Assembly: GCA_009784815.1 (NCBI GenBank)
Contig: WQXN01000003.1
Location: 1 to 63,854, forward strand
Reading direction: 5' to 3'
Source: Alphaproteobacteria bacterium
GTDB taxonomy: Bacteria > Pseudomonadota > Alphaproteobacteria > Rs-D84
DNA length: 63,854 nucleotides
Position numbers and translations under genes: made by a program. Positions 32,011 to 40,701 of the stretch are shown one piece after another; position 1 is the first letter of the stretch; every line of letters begins with the position of its first letter. The notes under the pieces were generated by a model, which ran no database searches, was not told the origin of the DNA, and saw only the letters and a list, made by a program, of their open reading frames with translations.

Positions 32011-34161
32011 ATGGCGAAGCTAAGTCTATTTTCAGCGTCCGGCAAAGGCAAAGGCCTGGGTATTTTCTCAAGCAAGAAATACGACGAGCACAAGCGCGCC
32101 CCAATGGCGCAAATGTTCTGGCGCGGCCGCTTTACGGTTACTATGCTTCTTCTTTTATTCGGAATGCTTGCGGCAAGCTTTGCGGCGGAACACGTGCTTC
32201 GTTACGGCTGGACTCCTGCGACGCAAGCCTGGCTAAGAATCTACATGGACAATTTCATAGGCTCGTTCGGTCTAAGCGTGTTTGCTGAATTCCCAAGCTG
32301 GGCTACGCGCACATTGCTAAGAACGGACATCTACACAATATTTCCTGTGATCTCGTTCATAGCGTTTTTCGCTTTGCATAACAATGCGTTTATCTCTGAA
32401 TTTAATCCTTATGACGGAGATGCGCTATCCAAAAAATCCAGTCGCAAAGCCACCGAAGCGGACGTGAAAAAAATGGGCACCAAGGGCGGCAGTCTGTTCG
32501 AAGGCTTTATGATGGTGCTGGGCAAATTCAAAGGCAAGTTTGTAAAGCTGAACGAAACCTTGTCCGTGCTTTGCGTCGCGCCTCCTGGAACTGGTAAAAC
32601 TACCGGTATCGTTATGCCGACTCTGTTTGAATGCGACACGGTTTCTATGATAGTGAACGATCCAAAGCCTGAAATCGCGAAATTAACAAGCGGCTATCGT
32701 TCGACTATCGGCCCTGTGTTTATAATAGACTGGGCTGGCCAGGACGATCCGTCCCGGGGAATATACTACCCGTCGTGGAATCCTCTTTCTCCGTCGCACA
32801 TCCCAACCGACATGTCCGAGCGCGAGCTCTACGTAGACACGATCTGCAACGTCATGATCGGCGAAACCTCCAAAGAAATGCACTGGACTCTGACCGGCCG
32901 CGCGGCGCTAAGCGGATTTATACACTTCATGGTGTCCAAGATCGAACGTGCCCGCGCCAACGACTGGTTCCTTGCCAGAATCCGAAGCCAAACTTTTGAC
33001 GCCGAGGACGCCGACCTTCTGGCCACCTACTACGAGCCTATGTTCGACCCAAACTCTCAAGCGGCGCTGAACGCGCTCCAAGCGGGGCAAAAAATGACCG
33101 AAGCGAATTACGTCCCGATCGGAACCTGGGCCTCGATCCCGAAACAGTGGCTGGGAAAAGAAGCCTCTCTTTCGATGATTTTTGACTGGATCAACACGTC
33201 CCAGCTGGAAGTCGCCGCCAAAATGGAGGCGCGAAGGAAACAAGGCGACCAAATGGTTGCGTTGGAAGACAGCATGAAGGAAGTGTTTCAAATTGCCGTG
33301 AACGAGGCTCGTCAGTTTAACTACGCGCACCGCGCGGTGCTGGAACTTACGCAGATCGCTAACACTCCTGACAAGGAACGTGGTTCTATCCTGTCTACGG
33401 TCTTCTCAAGCCTTGGCATATTCAGGAACTCTGCGGTGCGTGCAAGAACCAGTCACTCGGACTTCAACTTCAGGGATCTGCGCGGCATGGTGGACCCGAA
33501 GGACGGCAAAATGAAGCCCGTTACGGTCTACCTTTCGGTTAATCAGGTGGACGCTCTTGCGCTTAATCCGATCACTGGAATATTTGTGGAATTGATGTCG
33601 AACTTTCTTATTTCGAATCCGCCTGAAACTCCGACGGCGGAAGGCAAGCTGGGTCCGACTCCGGTGCTGTTTGTCTTGGACGAATTTCCGAAAATGGTGA
33701 AACTGAACGCGGTCGTCGAAGGTCCTTCGGTCGGCCGCGGCCAGCAGGTTTCGTACCTTATGATCGGCCAGGATTTGGAACAGATTGCGGCTGGCTACAG
33801 CCGCGAAGCGATGGAAACTTTGATGTCCACTACTGCGGCGAAAATCGTGCTTCGCCAGAACAGCATGAAGACGGCGGAATTCTTCTCGCACATGATGGGC
33901 GACAAGGTCGAACTGGACGACGAAGGCAAAGCGAAAACCCCCTCTCCTCTCTATTCTCCGATGGACATAATAACGCTGGATCCGAAAAAGGAAATTATCA
34001 TAGTGCAGGGCCACGCGAACAGACCTATCGAAGCGGATCTTGCCTATTGGTTTAACGACGACGGTCTTAAGAAAAAACAGGCAGTCCCGGCCAGCAGCGC
34101 GCTTCCCGAATTTCTTATCGACAGTCACCGTCGCGCGATCGGCCTCCCCCCATTAAAATGA
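32011..34161 (+). CDS. VirD4/TraG-type coupling ATPase
   Basis: 716 residues from the ATG at 32011; a longer frame to 31969 lies in the palindrome. The coupling protein brings substrates to a type IV secretion channel. Two to three N-terminal membrane helices (VTMLLLLFGMLAASFA, IFPVISFIAFFAL), Walker A VAPPGTGKTTGIVMPTL (about residue 190), MIVNDPKPEIAKLTSGYR and Walker B PVLFVLDEFPKMVKL are clear. The ATG follows CATAAT by six bases without a Shine-Dalgarno, so the message may be leaderless. No relaxase is nearby. Confidence 0.88.
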   Translation: MAKLSLFSASGKGKGLGIFSSKKYDEHKRAPMAQMFWRGRFTVTMLLLLFGMLAASFAAEHVLRYGWTPATQAWLRIYMDNFIGSFGLSVFAEFPSWATRTLLRTDIYTIFPVISFIAFFALHNNAFISEFNPYDGDALSKKSSRKATEADVKKMGTKGGSLFEGFMMVLGKFKGKFVKLNETLSVLCVAPPGTGKTTGIVMPTLFECDTVSMIVNDPKPEIAKLTSGYRSTIGPVFIIDWAGQDDPSRGIYYPSWNPLSPSHIPTDMSERELYVDTICNVMIGETSKEMHWTLTGRAALSGFIHFMVSKIERARANDWFLARIRSQTFDAEDADLLATYYEPMFDPNSQAALNALQAGQKMTEANYVPIGTWASIPKQWLGKEASLSMIFDWINTSQLEVAAKMEARRKQGDQMVALEDSMKEVFQIAVNEARQFNYAHRAVLELTQIANTPDKERGSILSTVFSSLGIFRNSAVRARTSHSDFNFRDLRGMVDPKDGKMKPVTVYLSVNQVDALALNPITGIFVELMSNFLISNPPETPTAEGKLGPTPVLFVLDEFPKMVKLNAVVEGPSVGRGQQVSYLMIGQDLEQIAAGYSREAMETLMSTTAAKIVLRQNSMKTAEFFSHMMGDKVELDDEGKAKTPSPLYSPMDIITLDPKKEIIIVQGHANRPIEADLAYWFNDDGLKKKQAVPASSALPEFLIDSHRRAIGLPPLK

Positions 34162-34206
34162 TAATAATTTTATCCATCCGTAAGGAACACTCCGCCCTTC
34201 CCACGC

Positions 34207-34387
34207 ACCAATAAACAATCCCAAAAACCATTCGGTGTGTCGCGACGTCGAGAAAAAATCGCACAATACCAAGAAAGACCGACTGCCATAGGCCTTTATG
34301 GCTGCCATGGCGTGTCGGTCTTTCGAAGCGTAGTGGGTGATTTTATCCGACGGACGAAAAACACACCAAATGGTTTTTGTCCTTATT
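34207..34387. repeat. Complete nested palindrome, near-copy of 18154-18329
   Basis: The same outer arms, inner element and GGCCTTTATGGCTGCC loop as the dnaB-side copy, with only a few substitutions (for example CGACTGCC for CGACCGCC). It is preceded by CACCAATAAACAATCCC. Near-identity over 170 bases between sites 16 kb apart indicates recent copying or conversion. Confidence 0.9.
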
Positions 34388-34390
34388 CTG

Positions 34391-35455
34391 TTACCCTAAA
34401 AACACTCCCAAACCTCTGGCGGCTTTAAGGAAAGGATCATCCTCGGATACTACGTCATACGTGACGGTCATATTGGAAACGTTGGGATCGTTAGTGGTGA
34501 TTCCGGCGTCATAAAGCTCGTCTATTCCGACGGTGGTTATCTCGCTGGTTTCGTCGCGTCGAACCATGACCATGGTCTCTCCGCGATCCAAAGCGTCCAA
34601 AGCTGCGGTTGCGAACTCGGCGGCCAACAATCGGTCCGAAGCTACGCTTATGCCGCCGCGCTGAAAGTAATCGGCGTTGCAAGCCCGTCCCTGGAATCCG
34701 GCGCCTTCCAGCGCGGCGGCTATCTCTTCAACCTTAAGATCGCTTCCCTCGGCTACGACTATTATGCCGAAACTGCGCCCTGTGCCTTTTACGAACGACA
34801 CAAGATCTCTCAGCTGCACGTCTATCTCGGGCAATATTATTGCGTCGGCGCCTGCGGCCATTCCTCCGCGCAAAGCCAAATGCCCCGAGTTACGTCCCAT
34901 AGCCTTCACAACGAACCACCGGCGATGGCTGCGCGCGGATTGTGCTATGCCGTCTATATACAAGGACAATTGATTGACTGCCGTATTGAACCCGACGGTG
35001 TTTTTGGTCATGGGAACATCCATGTCTATCGTCTTGGGAATATATACGGTCTGCATACCGGCGAACAGCTCGGGCGCGGAATGAAGCCACGACACGGACC
35101 CGTTTCCTCCGATCATTACAACGCAATCGGCCTTGATTTTTGCAATGCCTTCCTTTAACTTGAAGTACACAGGGGTAGTCTTGCTTCCGTCCCAAGTCAT
35201 TTCCTTCCTAGCGCAAACGTCTTTGTACACGACGCTTCCTATGAACGATCCGGCCATATTGATCGCGGAATAAGGAAATGTTTCGCGGTTAAGCGGAATA
35301 TTTTCTCCGGTAATGAATCCGTCCGTGCCGTTCATTATGCCGACAAGCTCCCAGTTCCGCACCTCGCAGGCGCGAATTAAACTGAACAGCGTCGAATTAA
35401 GACCGGAACAATCTCCTCCGGTAGTAAGCACCGCCACCCTTTTTCTTTTACCCAT
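34391..35455 (-). CDS. pfkA: 6-phosphofructokinase with altered nucleotide-site residues
   Basis: Phosphorylates fructose 6-phosphate in glycolysis. 354 residues: AVLTTGGDCSGLNSTLFSL, KTIDMDVPMTKNTVGFNTAV and MGRNSGHLALRGGMAAGAD are family motifs. The phosphate-donor loop reads IGGNGSVSW, with Asn where ATP-type enzymes have Asp (GGDGS) and PPi-type enzymes have GGDD. The following motif has Lys (PKTID), which is typical of PPi-type or mixed-type enzymes. The phosphoryl donor therefore cannot be inferred. AAGGAG precedes the ATG. Confidence 0.85.
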   Translation of the reverse strand: MGKRKRVAVLTTGGDCSGLNSTLFSLIRACEVRNWELVGIMNGTDGFITGENIPLNRETFPYSAINMAGSFIGSVVYKDVCARKEMTWDGSKTTPVYFKLKEGIAKIKADCVVMIGGNGSVSWLHSAPELFAGMQTVYIPKTIDMDVPMTKNTVGFNTAVNQLSLYIDGIAQSARSHRRWFVVKAMGRNSGHLALRGGMAAGADAIILPEIDVQLRDLVSFVKGTGRSFGIIVVAEGSDLKVEEIAAALEGAGFQGRACNADYFQRGGISVASDRLLAAEFATAALDALDRGETMVMVRRDETSEITTVGIDELYDAGITTNDPNVSNMTVTYDVVSEDDPFLKAARGLGVFLG

Positions 35456-35513
35456 TTCTATTTCTCCTTAAATCGTATCATTTTCCATCCTACCACATTT
35501 CACTTGACAAAAC

Positions 35514-35543
35514 GTCATATTTTTGTGAAACTGTGGCTATAAT
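35514..35543 (+). promoter_or_regulatory. Consensus promoter of the LysM gene
   Basis: TTGACA (35514-35519) and TATAAT (35538-35543) are 18 bases apart, in a divergent region shared with pfkA. Confidence 0.75.
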
Positions 35544-35567
35544 TCAAACGAATCGAAGGGACCGATC

Positions 35568-36707
35568 ATGACCTCAACCAATAATAACAACAACGGCAAA
35601 CAGTTTAACGCGCGCCTTCTTCAAACTCGCCTTGCCGCGATGAAGGCCGAAAACAAACAACCCGCCGCCCAGACCGCTGCTCCGAAACCGGAAGCGAAAG
35701 ATACAAAGGACGCCAAGCCGGAAACGAAAACGGCTGCTCCGGCGCAACCTAAAGAAATTCGCGTGAACCCGCTTACGCAGGCTTTGCGCAAAGCGCATAT
35801 CAATCCTAAATCCTGGCGCAACATTTTGGCCTACTGGTTTCCGATAGTCATAGTTGTCGGCCTTGCTGCTTTTGCGATTTATCATTTCAGCGGCTGCCAG
35901 CGCAAACCGTCTGACAACGTGACCGTTATGAACGAACAACAGCTTCCCGAATTCGACATGGTCCGCACTCAGCCGGGCGGCGGCCTTGTTGTCGCTGGAA
36001 GATTTATCCCTGGCGCGGTCGTCCAGATTGAAGTTAACAAGAAAGTTATCGGTCGTGAAACCTGCAGCAGGAAAGGCGAATTCGCATTCAGCACTTCGTC
36101 CAAGTTCAAGCCGGGCAACTACATAGTAAGACTTCTCTCGGAAGATGGCAATCTCGCCAGCAAAGACTCGGTGTTCGTATACATCGCGTCTGAAAAGGAC
36201 GGAGCAAGCCTGTCCCTGCTAATGACGGAAAGCGGATCGAAATTCCTGCAAGCTCCGAAATCCAGCGACAACGCGCTAAGCATCACCAAGATCGACTACT
36301 TCGCTCGCGGCCGCCTGCGCATCCAGGGTCAGGGCCTCCCAAGGCTGAACGTCGGCGCGACTTTCAACGGTCAACCGATCGGCGCCGGCAAAGTTGCGGA
36401 CAACAGAACCTTTGGTTTCGACGCGACCTTCAACGACTTCCAGGCGAACAAGAACTACACCATCGAAATTAAAATGACGGACGATCTTGGGAACGTTGTG
36501 GACGTGGTAAGCCACAGCTTCAATATGCCTGAAAGCAAACCGGGCGAAGCGGCCTACTACACGGTCAAAAAAGGCGACAACCTCTGGGTCATCTCTCGCC
36601 GTCATTACGGACGCGGAATCCTGTACACGCAGATCTTTGACGCGAACAGGAAAAAGATCAAAGATCCTCACTGGATCTTCCCGAAACAGATCTTCCTAAT
36701 CCCGTAA
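35568..36707 (+). CDS. Membrane-anchored LysM-domain protein
   Basis: 379 residues. An N-terminal Ala/Pro/Lys-rich cytoplasmic stretch (PKPEAKDTKDAKPETKTAAP) precedes one membrane helix (AYWFPIVIVVGLAAFAIYHF). A periplasmic part with Ig-like repeats (VVAGRFIPGAVVQIEVNKKV) follows, and a C-terminal LysM domain (YYTVKKGDNLWVISRRHYGR). It probably binds peptidoglycan and links it to the inner membrane. Proteins of this layout are common in alphaproteobacteria. A good ribosome-binding site (GAAGGG) lies upstream. Confidence 0.82.
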   Translation: MTSTNNNNNGKQFNARLLQTRLAAMKAENKQPAAQTAAPKPEAKDTKDAKPETKTAAPAQPKEIRVNPLTQALRKAHINPKSWRNILAYWFPIVIVVGLAAFAIYHFSGCQRKPSDNVTVMNEQQLPEFDMVRTQPGGGLVVAGRFIPGAVVQIEVNKKVIGRETCSRKGEFAFSTSSKFKPGNYIVRLLSEDGNLASKDSVFVYIASEKDGASLSLLMTESGSKFLQAPKSSDNALSITKIDYFARGRLRIQGQGLPRLNVGATFNGQPIGAGKVADNRTFGFDATFNDFQANKNYTIEIKMTDDLGNVVDVVSHSFNMPESKPGEAAYYTVKKGDNLWVISRRHYGRGILYTQIFDANRKKIKDPHWIFPKQIFLIP

Positions 36708-36724
36708 TGGATCAAGCACAAAAA

Positions 36725-36762
36725 ATAAGACCCTGCGGCTTGACCGCGGGGTCTTGTCATTT
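36725..36762 (+). terminator. Terminator of the LysM gene
   Basis: AAGACCCTGCGG-CTTGA-CCGCGGGGTCTTG is followed by TCATTTT. Confidence 0.8.
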
Positions 36763-36791
36763 TATAATCTCCTCCACACGAAGGAACTTTA

Positions 36792-37691
36792 ATGATATAC
36801 GCACTAGGTCACAAAAATCCGGATACTGATTCAATAATAGCGGCGATAGCCCAAGCTCACCGCATCGGCGCAACCCCCGCGGCTCAAAGCGACCCGAACC
36901 CCGAAACCCAATTTGTGCTGGATAAATTCGGCCTTAATGCGCCGAAAATCCTAACCTCGGTCGCGGGAAAAAATATATTCATAGTGGATACGAACGACCC
37001 GGCGCAACTACCGGACGACATAGACCAGGCGAACATAATAGGAATAGTCGACCACCACCAATTGGTCGGGAAATTAAAAACTCCCGGCCCGATCGAGGTT
37101 ACAATAAGACCCTACGGCTGCACCTGCACCATCATCGCGAAAAGATTCATGCGAAGAAGAATCGATATTCCTCAAAACCTTGCCGGCGCTATGCTTTGCG
37201 CGATACTGTCTGATACCGTTATGTTCAAATCTCCGACTTCGACGAAATCCGACCGCGAAATGGCGGAAATGCTGGCCCTGATCGCGGACCTCGACATAAA
37301 CGAAATAGGCTTGGAAATAATGAAAATTAAATCGGATATATCAAACGAAACGTCAAACTCTCTGCTTAACCGCGACATCAAGGAATTCGACATCAACGGC
37401 AAACGCTTCGCCATCGCCCAGGTCGAGCTGGTAAATGGAAAAATGATTGAACCGTTTGTCACGGAACTGCGTCACGAAATGGCCGAATTGAAACACGGCA
37501 AAAAACTGGACGGAGTCATAATGATAATAACGGACATAATGAAGGACGGCTCGACCCTAATACTCGAGACGAACGACAACAAAAAAATTCAATCCCTTTT
37601 CAAGGCGCTTACCAAAGACGAATCTGCCTTCGTCCCCGGCCTTTTATCCCGGAAAAAACAAGTTATTCCCGTATTGACGGCCAATTTATAA
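36792..37691 (+). CDS. ppaC: Manganese-dependent (family II) inorganic pyrophosphatase
   Basis: Hydrolyses pyrophosphate to phosphate. 299 residues of the DHH superfamily: YALGHKNPDTDSIIAAIA, IVDTND, GIVDHHQL and the C-terminal SRKKQVIP substrate-binding motif are all present. CBS insertions are absent, so this is the constitutive type. Family II enzymes are typical of Firmicutes and less common in alphaproteobacteria. With the unusual phosphofructokinase next door, it suggests special handling of pyrophosphate. Confidence 0.93.
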   Translation: MIYALGHKNPDTDSIIAAIAQAHRIGATPAAQSDPNPETQFVLDKFGLNAPKILTSVAGKNIFIVDTNDPAQLPDDIDQANIIGIVDHHQLVGKLKTPGPIEVTIRPYGCTCTIIAKRFMRRRIDIPQNLAGAMLCAILSDTVMFKSPTSTKSDREMAEMLALIADLDINEIGLEIMKIKSDISNETSNSLLNRDIKEFDINGKRFAIAQVELVNGKMIEPFVTELRHEMAELKHGKKLDGVIMIITDIMKDGSTLILETNDNKKIQSLFKALTKDESAFVPGLLSRKKQVIPVLTANL

Positions 37692-37696
37692 AAAAT

Positions 37697-37729
37697 TGTC
37701 ATTCCCCGGCTTGACCGGGGAATCTCGGC
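37697..37729. repeat. GTCATTCCCCGG-type interspersed palindrome
   Basis: GTCATTCCCCGGCTTGACCGG then GGAATCTCGGC; the CCCCGG/CCGGGG arms form a hairpin just before frr. Confidence 0.65.
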
Positions 37730-37757
37730 GCATTATAATTCCGAAAAAGGAGAACAA

Positions 37758-38318
37758 ATGGAATACCAAGCGTTACAAACGGAAGCCTCGACAAAAACTG
37801 CGGCTACTATAGAAGTGCTGAAAACCAACTTCGCGGGCCTCAGAACCGGCCGCGCAAGCGTAACCCTGCTTGACCCGATCCGCGTTGAAGCTTACGGCGG
37901 CATGATGCCTCTGTCCCAGCTTGCGAACATATCTACTCCCGAAGCGCAAACGATTTCTATTTCGGTATGGGACATGGACGTGGTGTCCAAAGTTGAAAAG
38001 GCGATCCTTGAAAGCAAACTTGGCCTGAATCCTCAAACCAGCGGCACTTCGATCAGACTGAATCTTCCTCCGCTAACCGAAGAACGCCGCAAAGAACTGA
38101 CCAAGGTCGCGGGCACTTACGCCGAAGATGCAAAAATAGCGATCCGCAACATAAGGCAGGAACTGTTCCAAAAAATAAAGAAAGCGGAAGAAGACAAGCA
38201 GATTTCGGAAGATGATAAACATAGGTTTCAGGAAGACCTTCAGAAAATCTTCGACGCAAAAACTGCGGAAGTCGGAACCTTGCTGACCGGCAAGGAAAAA
38301 GACATCATGAGCATATAA
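37758..38318 (+). CDS. frr: Ribosome-recycling factor
   Basis: Splits post-termination ribosomes with EF-G. 186 residues, the usual length. NFAGLRTGRASVTLLDPIRV followed by EAYG, then LGLNPQTSGTSIRLNLPPLT and the terminal DAKTAEVGTLLTGKEKDIMS are clear family features. AAAAAGGAG precedes the ATG. It is the first gene of the frr-uppS-cdsA-rseP-bamA operon, whose order is conserved across many proteobacteria. Confidence 0.97.
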   Translation: MEYQALQTEASTKTAATIEVLKTNFAGLRTGRASVTLLDPIRVEAYGGMMPLSQLANISTPEAQTISISVWDMDVVSKVEKAILESKLGLNPQTSGTSIRLNLPPLTEERRKELTKVAGTYAEDAKIAIRNIRQELFQKIKKAEEDKQISEDDKHRFQEDLQKIFDAKTAEVGTLLTGKEKDIMSI

Positions 38319-38321
38319 CCT

Positions 38322-39074
38322 ATGTCTCTCCTCTCAAAAATCTTTAAATCAAAAACTGTCGGGGAAATCGAAAATTCGACAGGCAATCATTCCATACCCG
38401 GCCACGTGGCGATCATGATGGACGGCAACGGCCGATGGGCGACCAAACGCGGCCTACCCAGAACCGCGGGCCACGCGAACGCTGCCGGGAAATTGGAAAA
38501 TTTGATGACCTATCTTCTTGACCGTGGCGTGCATACGGTTTCTCTATACGCCTTTTCGACCGAGAATTGGAAAAGATCGAAACAAGAAGTCGACTTCCTG
38601 ATGAACCTTATGACCAAGGAACTTAAACGCGGCAAAAAAAGATTTATGGAAATGAACGTCCGAATAAAAGCGATCGGCCGCCGCGACAACATTCCGACGA
38701 AACTCCTTGACGCGATCGAAGACTTGGAACTTGCGACCTTCGGCAACACAAGGGGAACTTTATGCCTTGCGATTGACTACGGCGGCCAGGACGAAATTGT
38801 GCGCGCGGCGCAGGCTGCGATCGACGAAGGCGTCGAAAACCTTACTAAGGAAGCCTTTAACTCGTACCTCGACTCGGGCGAGCTGACACCAATAGATTTA
38901 GTGATCAGAACCAGCGGCGAGTTTCGCTTATCGAACTTCATGCTCTGGCAAATGGCCTATTCCGAGTTTGCGTTTATTCCGGAAATGTGGCCCGACATGA
39001 CGCCCAAAATTTTGGAAAAAATATTAAAGGACTACTCAACCCGCAACCGCCGGTTCGGAGGAACTAAAAAATGA
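38322..39074 (+). CDS. uppS: Isoprenyl (undecaprenyl) diphosphate synthase
   Basis: Builds the C55 lipid carrier for cell-wall precursors. 250 residues: VAIMMDGNGRWATKRGLPRT with the catalytic Asp, then SLYAFSTENWKRSKQEVDFL and PIDLVIRTSGEFRLSNFMLW. It starts three bases after frr and overlaps cdsA by four bases, so it is translated as part of the operon. A few residues at the N-terminus resemble a charged extension. Confidence 0.97.
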   Translation: MSLLSKIFKSKTVGEIENSTGNHSIPGHVAIMMDGNGRWATKRGLPRTAGHANAAGKLENLMTYLLDRGVHTVSLYAFSTENWKRSKQEVDFLMNLMTKELKRGKKRFMEMNVRIKAIGRRDNIPTKLLDAIEDLELATFGNTRGTLCLAIDYGGQDEIVRAAQAAIDEGVENLTKEAFNSYLDSGELTPIDLVIRTSGEFRLSNFMLWQMAYSEFAFIPEMWPDMTPKILEKILKDYSTRNRRFGGTKK

Positions 39075-39685
39075 ATAAAAACACCGCCGTCCGCATACTC
39101 TCCTCGTTCGGCATCCTTGCCGCGATCGCAGCTGCGGCAATCATCGGCCCCTTGGGAATTTTGGTCCTTTCATCAATAATAATAATACTCATGTCGTTCG
39201 AATGGCTAAGAATGTCTCGCGGCGCAACGCGAATTCTCGGCGTATTGTGGCTCCTTATAATGCTCGCCAGCGCGATCGCGCTATCAACTAAGCTCTGGGT
39301 GATGCTGCTCTTGCTGATAACCATAAGCGCAACCGACATCGGCGCCTGGTTTTTCGGCGGCAGAATAAAGTCATCTAAACTATGGCCGACTGTGACCGCG
39401 AACAAAACATGGGGCGGCCACATATCCGGCATGATCTGCGGAACTGCCGCGTGCGTTCTGCTGGGCTTTTTTATGATGGGCGAATTTCTTCCTCAAATGA
39501 TCTGGATCGGCATGGGCGTCTCGACTCTGTCGCAATACGGCGATCTGACGGAAAGTTACATGAAAAGAAAATTCGGCGTCAAAGACTCGTCCAACCTGAT
39601 CCCCGGCCACGGTGGATTTTTGGACCGCTTCGACGGCTGGATCTACGCGCTTCCGCTGATGGCCCTAATATCAAAGGTTTTATAA
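39071..39685 (+). CDS. cdsA: Phosphatidate cytidylyltransferase
   Basis: Makes CDP-diacylglycerol, the precursor of membrane phospholipids. 204 residues, shorter than E. coli CdsA (285), with fewer predicted helices. The signature near the C-terminus is intact: QYGDLTESYMKRKFGVKDSS followed by NLIPGHGGFLDRFDGW. It overlaps uppS by four bases and is followed by rseP after one base. Confidence 0.93.
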   Translation: MNKNTAVRILSSFGILAAIAAAAIIGPLGILVLSSIIIILMSFEWLRMSRGATRILGVLWLLIMLASAIALSTKLWVMLLLLITISATDIGAWFFGGRIKSSKLWPTVTANKTWGGHISGMICGTAACVLLGFFMMGEFLPQMIWIGMGVSTLSQYGDLTESYMKRKFGVKDSSNLIPGHGGFLDRFDGWIYALPLMALISKVL

Positions 39686-39686
39686 A

Positions 39687-40700
39687 ATGACAAGCTTCAT
39701 AGGTTTGATAATAGTCCTGGGCCTGGTGGTCCTAGTCCACGAACTGGGCCATTTCCTAGCCGCAAGAAAATTCGGGGTGAAAGTTGTGGCGTTTTCGATC
39801 GGCTTCGGTCTTGGCAAACCGCTTCTAAAATGGAAGGACAAGCGGGGCACGGAATGGCGTCTAGGCTGGCTGCCCCTTGGCGGCTACGTCGAATTATACG
39901 AGGATAAGGATAACAAAGGCAAAAAAGGTTCTCTATCCGCCGCGCCTAATTGGAAGAAAGCGATCATCATGGTCTCGGGCGTTGCGCTGAATTTTTTACT
40001 GGCCTGGGTTATATTCCTATTTCTATTTGCGGCTAAACCGGAACAAATAATCAAACCTACCATAGGAACTGTGGTCGAAAATTCTTTGGCCGAACGTGCG
40101 GGCGTGCAGCCTGGCTGGACGGTCCGCAGCATATCCGGCAACCCGATAAACGAATGGTCTGATCTGATAAAAACTAAAACCTACGCCGGGAATAAAATCG
40201 TAAGAATCGATTTTGATAACGGTGAAACGGTAAGGCTTCTTGCGGACAAGCCCTGGGGAATCATCCCGCAAATTCCGGAAAATCCCGAATTCAAAAAACG
40301 TACGCCGCTTGGAGTGATCTCGCGCGCTACGACCGAAACTTATCAGCAGTCGAAATTACTGTTCATAGTGATAAGACAATTGATAACTGGCGACCGCGAC
40401 AGCAAACAACTTGGCAGCTTTATAATGATAGCTGAAATGGCGGGCATGGCGCTAAACGCGGGAATATTCGCTCTGCTTGCCATGATCGCAATGCTAAGTA
40501 TAAATTTGGGGGTCATAAACCTTCTTCCAATACCGGCTCTGGACGGCGGGCATCTTTTGATAATACTGATCGAAAGCGTAACGCGAAGAAAGCTGAACGA
40601 AAAAGCGAAAAACTACGTGATCCTTGCGGGCTGGGCCGTCATAATCGCACTAATGGCGCTTGCCCTAAAAAACGATATAATGAGAGTCCTCGGCCTATAA
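39687..40700 (+). CDS. rseP: Site-2 intramembrane metalloprotease RseP
   Basis: Cleaves membrane-bound anti-sigma factors and signal-peptide remnants. 337 residues with LVHELGHFLAARKFGVKV containing the zinc HExxH, one PDZ domain (VVENSLAERAGVQPGWTVRS) rather than two, and the second metal site in LLPIPALDGGHLL. Multiple membrane helices are visible. It sits between cdsA and bamA as usual. Confidence 0.96.
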   Translation: MTSFIGLIIVLGLVVLVHELGHFLAARKFGVKVVAFSIGFGLGKPLLKWKDKRGTEWRLGWLPLGGYVELYEDKDNKGKKGSLSAAPNWKKAIIMVSGVALNFLLAWVIFLFLFAAKPEQIIKPTIGTVVENSLAERAGVQPGWTVRSISGNPINEWSDLIKTKTYAGNKIVRIDFDNGETVRLLADKPWGIIPQIPENPEFKKRTPLGVISRATTETYQQSKLLFIVIRQLITGDRDSKQLGSFIMIAEMAGMALNAGIFALLAMIAMLSINLGVINLLPIPALDGGHLLIILIESVTRRKLNEKAKNYVILAGWAVIIALMALALKNDIMRVLGL

Positions 40701-40701
40701 A

